A stretch of 37,127 nt of DNA, taken from the NCBI GenBank assembly GCA_947498315.1, contig CANMLD010000018.1:1-37127 (forward strand). The letters run 5' to 3'. Positions within the stretch are counted from its first letter, which is position 1; each line of letters opens with the position of its first letter. Shown here in pieces: positions 25,625 to 32,581 of the stretch. Origin of the DNA: Pseudomonadota bacterium. GTDB lineage: Bacteria; Myxococcota_A; UBA9042; GCA-2863065. The translations under genes were made by a program, and so were the position numbers. The notes beneath the pieces are model-generated. The model was given only the letters and a program-made list of their open reading frames with translations. It had not been told where the DNA came from and made no database searches.

Positions 25625-25926
25625 CTAGGTCCACGCCTTGAGCACTTCGTTCAGCATGGGCAACCCATCGAGCACGGCTTGGTAGCGGTTATACGGGCCG
25701 AAGTGGAGCGTCAGATTGGATGACGTGTCCCTTCCGCCGTGGACGACGGCGACCCAGTGGTGCAGTTTCAGTCGATGTGGGGTGTTGCACCGCACCCCAT
25801 CGGGCGCCGACGTACATCGGCCCTCGTCTCGGTCGTAGACCTCTCGGCGGAGCTTACTTGGGACGGGCGTTCGTCCTACGGATGGTGCCGACGCCTTACA
25901 TCGTGCTGTCGCGTGGTCCCACTGAG
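25625..25926 (-). pseudogene. C-terminal remnant of an HNH endonuclease
   Basis: The minus strand reads LRREVYDRDEGRCTSAPDGV, RCNTPHRLKLHHWVAVVHGG and RDTSSNLTLHFGPYNRYQA before a TAG at 25625-25627. This is the pattern of myxobacterial HNH nucleases (VRREVWERDGGRC..dG.RC...LElHHi.p.a.GG..T..N..L.C..HN). The upstream end is cut off at repeat element copy 3 and no start codon or N-terminal domain is present. The last motif is also degraded: C..HN has become FGPYN, losing the final His. No N-terminal half is visible on the far side of the repeat, so sequence was deleted too. Confidence 0.65.
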
Positions 25927-26100
25927 TGGGTCAGACAAAACTCCGATTAGCGTCCGCCGGCAATTTTCGAGCACCGAGTTGCTCTCGCTCCTAGAAGGGC
26001 TAGGAGCCCGTCTTCGTCGCTCAAGTACGCGCCTATCGGCGCCAGCTCTCTGCGCCGAAAATCGCGCGGCGTACACTCAATCTCCATTTTGTCTGACCCA
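25927..26100 (+). mobile_element. Palindromic MITE-like element, copy 3 (174 bp)
   Basis: Same length and orientation as copy 1 and roughly nine in ten positions identical by eye. Ends are TGGGTCAGACAAAA and TTTTGTCTGACCCA, with CTGAG (25922-25926) and CTGA (26101-26104) outside. It marks the truncated end of the HNH nuclease remnant. CCCACTGAGTGGG at its left edge is itself a small hairpin. Confidence 0.85.
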
Positions 26101-26197
26101 CTGAACGACTCAGCAGGGCGAACTCTCGAGACTCGACTCCATCGACGGGCCCAACAGCCCTTTGTTTGGTGCCGAGTTTAGTCATGAGAAGCCGTGC

Positions 26198-29100
26198 CTA
26201 CTCGATGACACCGAAGCTGGCAGCGCTGCTGTCGAACTCGTGCGTCATGTAGATCCAGGCGCGCCAGCCGTCGACCGAGAAGACCGACAGGTCGTGCGCG
26301 TCGATGTTGAATCCGGGTCGGTCGACGGCCGTGATGAGCATCGACTTGGGTCCAGCCGAGACGATCTCGACCCCTGCGAGCGTGTTCACGTCGGGGAGGC
26401 GCGTCTCGCGGATCGAGCCCGGTGCCATGATCGACCAGATCGCTCCGGCCGCGCCGTAGATTCTCAGGTTGTAGAAGGCAGGCGAGCGAAGGTCTTCCCG
26501 CCAGGCGAGTCGGTAGTCGGTCCATGGACCGTAGAGCGCGGGTTCGATGAAGCTCGGGAAGCCGAGGAAGGGCCCCGCGAAGACCGCCGGCATGCCGAGC
26601 GCAACAGCGTATCCGTCGGGGGTTCGGGCCAGGGTACGAAGGCCGACCTCCACGTCGTCCGTCGAGACCGTCTCCCAGCCGCTGCCATCGAAATGGACCA
26701 GAGTGCCGCGGTCGCCGGCGGCCCAGAGGTCATCGCGTGCCCTCAGGTCGATGGCGTGAAGTGCAACGTCCATCCCGGTCCATTCCACCGAGGCCGCGCC
26801 GAGCGGGTCGATGATGAGCGCCATGCCGGCATCACCGACCGCGGCGACGAACCCATCAGCGGTCCCAGCGACGGCGCGTAGCGACTCGTAGAGCGGCACC
26901 GACACGGCGCTCCAGTCTCCCCCGCTGCTGCGCTTCAGCACCGCGCCGTAGTCTCCGACTGCCCACGTTTGCTGGCCAACTCGCGCCACCGCACGCAGCG
27001 ACTTCGGAGGCCCGAACGCGATCGCCTTCCAGCCACTGCCGAGCGCCGCTGTCTCGCTCCCGACCTGACGCTCCCAGATCGCGTACTCCCCCACAGCGAC
27101 GAGCGACGCGGGCCCGAGCGCAGCCACACCCCGGAGGCTCGGTTTACTTGCAATGGACGCCGTCTCCCACGCGCCATCGAAGCGCAACACCCGGCCTGCA
27201 TCGCCTACGAACACCACGCCACCGGCGAGGTCTGGGGTTGCGCCCCGAAGCGCGGGTCCTTGCGTGATCGGCTGCGCTGACCAGCGAGTGCCGTCCCAGG
27301 CGATGACAGCGCCCTCTTCGGTGCCCGCCAAGATGGCGCCGTCCGCTGTGAGCGCCGAAGACAGCACCGTGCCAGGGTGGCCTAGCTTCGCGGGCTCGAA
27401 CCCGGCCCCGTCGTCGACGAGCGCCGCGCCGAGGTCGAGCGTCTTCACCTTCGTACGCAGCACGTCCGCCGTAGGGAGGCCGCCGTTACCATCGGGCGTC
27501 GAGGCCGACGCGTGAAAGACGTACTCACTCCCGAGGAGCTCGGGCGAGAGCGTCGACGGGAGCGGACCGATCCGCGCCGTCGCTTCGCCCGGGACGAGGT
27601 CCTTCGACGCGATCGGGATGACGCCATCACTGCCGAGGTCGATGTGTGCCCGCAGCACCGCCGTGGTCGGGCCCGACGGCGCCAGCGGGGGCACTCCGAA
27701 GGTGACGTTCACGGACTGTTCGAGCGGCTTATCGAGGACTACGACCACGTCCGTCGGCGGATTTGGGTTCGGCGCGCCATCGACGTTCCCCGGGAGTACG
27801 TTCACGTGGCGAGTCACGCCGAGCAGCACAGGCCGGAAGCGAGCGCTGGCCGCCCTGTAGCCGCCAGCGAGGCAGTAGACGGCGACCTCGCCGAGCCGCG
27901 TGCCATCGAGTGTGAATGTGCGGTCCCCTGACGACAAGTCGATGATGGCCTCGCCCCCCGCGGTAGGTGGGAAGGCCAGGACCGAGTTGTTGGTCACGAA
28001 GCACTCCGCTCGTGGCTCTCCTGGATTGGGGATACAGCGCCCGGGAGCGGCCGGAGAGGTGGTTCGGCAGAGGAAGTCCTGTGATTCACCGGACACCGAA
28101 GACGCCACGATGCAGTCACTGTCGACCACACAGTCGGCTGAACAAAAGGACCGGGCGCCGCTCACTCGCGTGCAGTAGGGGGCCTCACCGCCGCAGTCGG
28201 CGTCGGAGTCGCACCACTCGCAGAAGCCAGCCCGCCGACCCGCGATCTCGTCACACGGCCACGGCGGCAGCGACAAGTACTTGCCCACGCCCTCCAGCGT
28301 GCCGTGGATGGTGCCGGGGAGCAGCGGCGGTGGTGGGGTGCCGTTGCCCGGCTGGCTCGGGCCGTTGATGGCCAATGTCGCGTTCTCTGCATCGAAGGCG
28401 AGGATGCTCGCGACCGAGTAACCGGGTTTGGTCGCCGTGACGTCGAGACGCCCTTCGAGGAGCTCGTCGCTCAGCGTGATCTGCCCGCGGTCGTCGGTAT
28501 AGCCCATCGCGCGGGGCGGGATCGCGTTGCCGATGACGACCATCGCCTCCTCGACCGGTGCGCCGCTGCCATTCTGCAGAACCGTGACGTTCAAAGAGCC
28601 GTCGATGGGTTCACCCCACGTCCCGCCGTACGCGTTCTTCGGATCGAAGTAGGAGAAATAGCTGTACAGCGTATTGCCATAGATCGCGCTTCGGAACTCC
28701 ACGTCCACGAGGCCGGGCTCGACGGCCCGCGGCGGCCGGACGATGACCTCCGTCGGCGAGCGCCACGTGATGGAGGTCGCCTCCATACCGCCAAAGCGGA
28801 CGCTGAGATCTCGCGGGAGATCGACTCCGTAGACGCGAACCCAGGTGTTGCCAGCGATGGCGCCCCGTGGTGGGTCGATGGTGTGGACCGCGGTCCCGCC
28901 TGCGATGAAGGTGTAGGCGTTCACGAGACGCGCATCCCCGCCGGCCGTATTGGCGACGACGTCGGCGAGCCCAGGGCTGCCGGGCGGCGCGGTCGCCGAG
29001 AGCGTGTCGCCGTCAATGACGACGTCCGTGGCGGGAAGGCCCCCCACACGGAGCTCGTAGAGCGTCTCGGCCGTAATACCGCGCACTGTAACGGAGATGC

Positions 29101-30421
29101 GGTTCCCGCCAGCGCGGGGGCCTTCGCTCGGCGCGAGCCCCGATAGGCCCGGGGTGGCGACGTAGCGATAGGCGGCGGTGCCGGCCAAGGTTGCTCCGGC
29201 GACCTTCACGCGGACGTCGACCTCCTCGCCGGCGGTTCCGGGGGGAGTCAAGACGCGAAGTGTGCTCGTGTCCTGCGCTAGGACCGCCGCCGCCGTACCG
29301 CCTATCGTCACGGTGACCGACCCTGGGGGCGGATCACCCAGCGTCGAGACCGCTATCGAGAGCTCCGCACCGCCAGCCGCGTCGCCTTCGGTGGGGAAGA
29401 GCCCGAGCACGCGCGGCGGCCCCCCGGCGGCATCGTCCCAGTAGTGAAAAGCCCCAGCCATCCGAATGCGACCGCCCCGGGTCACGAGGTCGAGGTCGGC
29501 TGGACCGACGGCCGCGCCAGGCGGGATCCTCAACACGAGCCGAGAACCGTCCGGTGCGCTCGCGAGCGTCGCCGCCGGCTTGCCAGCGATGGCGAGCAGG
29601 GGCGCTTGCGCATCGCCTTGAGCCTCGTCCGGGACGAGGCCAAGACCGACGAGAGTCAGGGTCCCACCGCCCGAGAGGTCCGCACCCATCGGTGCGAAGC
29701 CCGAGATGGCAGGGCGCGCGGTATAGACGAAGCCCTTCGGGAGCTCGCCGACGCCAAAGGGCGTGACGACGTGGACGTCGACGCGGCCGCCCGCGGGGCC
29801 TAGGGCCGACGTCGACGTGCGCGCTGGGACTGTACAGAGGGCCTCCGTGTCGCTCAGGAGCTCGACGCCGACGGCCTCTCTGCCGCCGAAGAGGAAGGCG
29901 CTGGCATAGCGAAACCCACGGCCGCGCACGGTTACGGGCACACCACCATCGGCGGGCGCGGTCGCGGGCGACACCGAGTCGATCTCCACGTCGTCGGCGT
30001 AGGCGAAGCCAGGTTCGAGGGTCGCTTGGGTGCCGTCGATGTTCACGACGCGCACGGCGACGAGTCCGGGCGGGTGCGGCGGGCTCATGGCATAGATGAG
30101 GCCGGGGCCCGAGACGGTCACGTTCGGCGATTCGCTCCCGCCGAAGAAGACGCGCGAGTCTTCGCGGAAGCCGCCACCGCGGATCTCGACGAGGTCAAAG
30201 CCTTTGGTCACGCCGACGTCGGGCGCGACGTCGACGATGCGGAAGCCGATGACTGGGGGTGTGTCGATGGGCGGCGGCGGCGGGACGTGTGTGTCCGGCT
30301 CTTCGGGTGGCAGGAAATCTTTTGGATCCGGGATGTTACAGGCAAAGGCGCTCGTCACCACCCACAGAGCGGCCAGAACTCGACGGGGACCGTGTACGGG
30401 AAGTCGGCGCGTTCCGAACAA
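26198..30421 (-). CDS. Giant IPT/TIG-repeat lipoprotein with C-terminal propeller
   Basis: A 1407-residue surface lipoprotein (VTSAFAC, C28) with a Pro-rich stalk (about 30-58). About seven Ig-like IPT/TIG domains follow (about 60-640; repeats such as VSPATAPADGGVPVTVRGRG and LAPSEGPRAGGNRISVTVRG). Then come a carboxypeptidase-regulatory-like insert (about 650-720), a Cys-rich myxobacterial segment (CEWCDSDADC, CSADCVVDSDC) and a Ycf48-like or WD-type propeller (VGDYGAVLKRS, VGDAGMALI, AGDRGTLVHFDG). The end is a separate unrecognised beta domain. The start is a TTG at 30421 with a GAGG-like site, chosen because it leads straight into the signal. It is probably an extracellular adhesin or scaffold; ligand unknown. 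Its 3' end lies 97 bp from repeat copy 3. Confidence 0.85.
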   Translation of the reverse strand: MFGTRRLPVHGPRRVLAALWVVTSAFACNIPDPKDFLPPEEPDTHVPPPPPIDTPPVIGFRIVDVAPDVGVTKGFDLVEIRGGGFREDSRVFFGGSESPNVTVSGPGLIYAMSPPHPPGLVAVRVVNIDGTQATLEPGFAYADDVEIDSVSPATAPADGGVPVTVRGRGFRYASAFLFGGREAVGVELLSDTEALCTVPARTSTSALGPAGGRVDVHVVTPFGVGELPKGFVYTARPAISGFAPMGADLSGGGTLTLVGLGLVPDEAQGDAQAPLLAIAGKPAATLASAPDGSRLVLRIPPGAAVGPADLDLVTRGGRIRMAGAFHYWDDAAGGPPRVLGLFPTEGDAAGGAELSIAVSTLGDPPPGSVTVTIGGTAAAVLAQDTSTLRVLTPPGTAGEEVDVRVKVAGATLAGTAAYRYVATPGLSGLAPSEGPRAGGNRISVTVRGITAETLYELRVGGLPATDVVIDGDTLSATAPPGSPGLADVVANTAGGDARLVNAYTFIAGGTAVHTIDPPRGAIAGNTWVRVYGVDLPRDLSVRFGGMEATSITWRSPTEVIVRPPRAVEPGLVDVEFRSAIYGNTLYSYFSYFDPKNAYGGTWGEPIDGSLNVTVLQNGSGAPVEEAMVVIGNAIPPRAMGYTDDRGQITLSDELLEGRLDVTATKPGYSVASILAFDAENATLAINGPSQPGNGTPPPPLLPGTIHGTLEGVGKYLSLPPWPCDEIAGRRAGFCEWCDSDADCGGEAPYCTRVSGARSFCSADCVVDSDCIVASSVSGESQDFLCRTTSPAAPGRCIPNPGEPRAECFVTNNSVLAFPPTAGGEAIIDLSSGDRTFTLDGTRLGEVAVYCLAGGYRAASARFRPVLLGVTRHVNVLPGNVDGAPNPNPPTDVVVVLDKPLEQSVNVTFGVPPLAPSGPTTAVLRAHIDLGSDGVIPIASKDLVPGEATARIGPLPSTLSPELLGSEYVFHASASTPDGNGGLPTADVLRTKVKTLDLGAALVDDGAGFEPAKLGHPGTVLSSALTADGAILAGTEEGAVIAWDGTRWSAQPITQGPALRGATPDLAGGVVFVGDAGRVLRFDGAWETASIASKPSLRGVAALGPASLVAVGEYAIWERQVGSETAALGSGWKAIAFGPPKSLRAVARVGQQTWAVGDYGAVLKRSSGGDWSAVSVPLYESLRAVAGTADGFVAAVGDAGMALIIDPLGAASVEWTGMDVALHAIDLRARDDLWAAGDRGTLVHFDGSGWETVSTDDVEVGLRTLARTPDGYAVALGMPAVFAGPFLGFPSFIEPALYGPWTDYRLAWREDLRSPAFYNLRIYGAAGAIWSIMAPGSIRETRLPDVNTLAGVEIVSAGPKSMLITAVDRPGFNIDAHDLSVFSVDGWRAWIYMTHEFDSSAASFGVIE

Positions 30422-30524
30422 GTTCAGCCATCCTCGGCGAAAGGCCGGCGCCGCCGCGCTCCCGTCACCCGTGATTCGGAAGCCTACGGGTCAGGGGACA
30501 GTGCGTCAAAGCCTCGTGGACCCG

Positions 30525-31031
30525 CTACACCTGCAGCCGCATGATCTCTTGGTAGGCCTCGATCGCCTTCCTACCCATCGTGGTCATGAGGCGGAACGAA
30601 GTGTCGGCTTTGGTCATCGCGAGCATGACTTCGTGAACGGCGATCTCCTCGCCGCGCACGAAGGCCTGCGCCGACGCGTCGCCGCGCTCCATGTCGGCGT
30701 TGACCGCGTCGATGCCTTTCTGCGCCATGCCGCCGAGCGAATCGAGCGGGTTTTGGAACGCGGCGCCGCTGGGTCCCCCAATGATGCCGTTCGCATCGAC
30801 TTGAAACGGCGAGGAGGTGCCGCTGGGCCCGCTCACCATCGCGTCGTTCATCGCTGCGCCGAAGCTGCCCGGGACGTAGGGAGTGACGCCGCCGCTTTGG
30901 AAGGCTTGCAATTCCGGCGACAGGGCGCTCGGCCCGCGCAGCTCCCGCGGGTAGTTCGGTGCGTTCGGATCGACGATGTGGACGCCGCTGCCGATCCCGC
31001 CGCTGGCCATCCCCCCAAAAACGCCGTTCAT
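30525..31031 (-). CDS. fliE: Flagellar hook-basal body protein FliE
   Basis: A 168-residue protein. The last 60 or so residues match FliE: VHEVMLAMTKADTSFRLMTT and KAIEAYQEIMRLQV, the helix that joins the MS ring to the rod. The N-terminal 100 residues are a Gly/Pro/Ser-rich extension that is unusual; most FliE are about 100-110 residues. The ATG overlaps the flgC stop by 4 bp (ATGA). No fliF follows downstream. Confidence 0.92.
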   Translation of the reverse strand: MNGVFGGMASGGIGSGVHIVDPNAPNYPRELRGPSALSPELQAFQSGGVTPYVPGSFGAAMNDAMVSGPSGTSSPFQVDANGIIGGPSGAAFQNPLDSLGGMAQKGIDAVNADMERGDASAQAFVRGEEIAVHEVMLAMTKADTSFRLMTTMGRKAIEAYQEIMRLQV

Positions 31032-31462
31032 CGACCGATCTCCATGGATTTATTGACCATCTGCTTGAGCGCCTCGAAGGCCGTGACGTTCGATTCAAAG
31101 GAGCGCGCCGCACCCATGATGTCGACCATCTCGTCGACCACGTTCACGTTGGGCTTTGTGACCATGCCGTCGGCATTCGCGTCGGGGTGGCCGGGATCGT
31201 AGACCATCGGCAGCGGGCTCTGGTCCTCCTGGACCTTCGCGACCTTCACCCCCTGCAGGGTGGACTCGAAGTCCGAAGCGTCTTCGGCGGGCTCCCCGCT
31301 TCGTCCAACCGGCGTGGCCTGAAAGACGACCTCTTGCCGGCGATAGGCGCCACCTGCCGCCGTGCGCGTCGTCTCGGCGTTCGCGAGGTTCGCGCTGGCC
31401 GTCTGCAGCCGGATCCGCTGAGCCGCCATCCCCTGTCCGAGCACTTCCATCGCCTTCAACAT
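31028..31462 (-). CDS. flgC: Flagellar basal-body rod protein FlgC
   Basis: A 144-residue rod protein of normal size. It has the conserved rod N-terminus (LQTASANLANAETTRTAAGG), the VYDPGHPDANADGMVTKPNV loop and the C-terminal NVVDEMVDIMGAARSFESNV helix that packs in the rod. A strong Shine-Dalgarno (GGAGGAGG) precedes the ATG. It is exported by the flagellar type III system, so has no cleavable signal. It stands 49 bp from flgB and overlaps fliE. Confidence 0.96.
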   Translation of the reverse strand: MLKAMEVLGQGMAAQRIRLQTASANLANAETTRTAAGGAYRRQEVVFQATPVGRSGEPAEDASDFESTLQGVKVAKVQEDQSPLPMVYDPGHPDANADGMVTKPNVNVVDEMVDIMGAARSFESNVTAFEALKQMVNKSMEIGR

Positions 31463-31511
31463 CTCGTCCTCCTCCTCGCCGCTTCAACGGCGACGAACTT
31501 CAGGCTCTCGG

Positions 31512-31895
31512 TCACGCGGCGTCGCTCCCGGTAATGGCGTACCGCAAGAGCCCCATCTTCCGGCGCACGGTCTCGAGGGCGACACCGAAGCGCTGCAGGT
31601 TCTCAGCGGACTTGCCTATCTCGGCATCCCGATCGACGGCGTTGCCATCGAGCGTATCGGAGGGCCCCTCCACCTCGGTCACGTCGCCATTGGAGTCGAT
31701 GAGCTCGGCCGTCTTCACGCTCGAAAGGGCCTCGACGTCGGTGGCGTTCTTCAGGAAACCCTCGAAGCCGAGGTCACTCGAGCGGAAGTGCGGCGTGTCT
31801 GCGTTCGCGATGTTCGAGGTCAGGAGGTCCTGCCGCTTCGAACGCAGCGTGAGGCTCGCCTCGAGCATCCGCGTCGTGTTGTCGTATTGAATCAC
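31512..31895 (-). CDS. flgB: Flagellar basal-body rod protein FlgB
   Basis: A 127-residue proximal rod protein: LRSKRQDLLTSNIANADTPH is the flagellar rod signature, followed by an Asp/Glu-rich middle and a C-terminal helix (LQRFGVALETVRRKMGLLRY). The GTG at 31895 was chosen: it has AGGGAGG upstream and overlaps the TGA of the sigma-54-activator-like gene (GTGA). An ATG would lie far upstream inside that gene. Confidence 0.93.
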   Translation of the reverse strand: MIQYDNTTRMLEASLTLRSKRQDLLTSNIANADTPHFRSSDLGFEGFLKNATDVEALSSVKTAELIDSNGDVTEVEGPSDTLDGNAVDRDAEIGKSAENLQRFGVALETVRRKMGLLRYAITGSDAA

Positions 31896-32581
31896 GAGAG
31901 GCCTCCCTCGCCCGCCAAGATCGGGCCGACGCTCGAGCGACGACGACCATTGACTATCGTCGCCACGTCGTCGTCCGCTTGACTCGCGCTCGGCACGGTC
32001 ATCCACAGTGGGCTCGGCCTCCCCGAGCGATGCTCAGGAGGCGCCATCCAGATGGGGAAGCCCGTCAGCCGATGAAAGAGATCCGCTCGGAAGGCGCCGC
32101 GTGCGACCAAGCGCCCGAGGTCCTTCGAGGTCGTCGACACGACGCGCAGATCCACCACGGTGCCGAGCACGGCGCCCTCTCGGTAGACGACTCGGGTGTC
32201 GAGGACACGAAGCACGGCGCTCTGGAGGGGCAACGAGAGCGCGTCGATGTTCTCGAGTACCAGGGTGCCGCCGCTCACCCGCTCGAGTGCGCCGGCCGTG
32301 CTAGTACGCGCTGGCTCTGCGTCGTCGTCAGCGAAGTAACGCGCCTCGCCGAACAGCGCGACCGGCAGGCCCGCTAGCTGGGCGGCGTCAACCACCACGC
32401 ACGGCCGCCGGCGTCGTGTCGAGTCCCGATGGATCGTGGTCGCCACCTCCCGAAGCAGGGTCGGGACGTCGCCGATCAGCAACACCGGCATGTCCGTGAT
32501 GGCGGCACTGGCCGCCAGATCGAGAGCGATGTCGAGCTCACTTTGGCATGGCGAGAGCGCACGAGCGGGGCGGGTTGTCAT
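31892..32581 (-). CDS. Degenerate sigma-54 activator AAA+ domain protein
   Basis: A 229-residue protein aligned by eye along the whole sigma-54 interaction domain, from ALFGEAR (canonical ELFGHE) through GGTLVLENID (Walker B region, normally GTLFLDEI), DLRVVSTTSKDL (sensor I) and FRADLFHRLTGFPI (arginine-finger region, normally FREDLYYRLNVFPI). But the Walker A site is GDVPTLLR in place of GESGTGKE, the Walker B DE is EN, and no GAFTGA loop is present; the matching stretch is ARYFADDDAEPAR. It also lacks a receiver and a DNA-binding helix-turn-helix. It should not hydrolyse ATP or remodel sigma-54, so it is perhaps a partner or inhibitor of an active regulator. ATGA overlap with the upstream gene and GTGA overlap with flgB. 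Confidence 0.75.
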   Translation of the reverse strand: MTTRPARALSPCQSELDIALDLAASAAITDMPVLLIGDVPTLLREVATTIHRDSTRRRRPCVVVDAAQLAGLPVALFGEARYFADDDAEPARTSTAGALERVSGGTLVLENIDALSLPLQSAVLRVLDTRVVYREGAVLGTVVDLRVVSTTSKDLGRLVARGAFRADLFHRLTGFPIWMAPPEHRSGRPSPLWMTVPSASQADDDVATIVNGRRRSSVGPILAGEGGLS

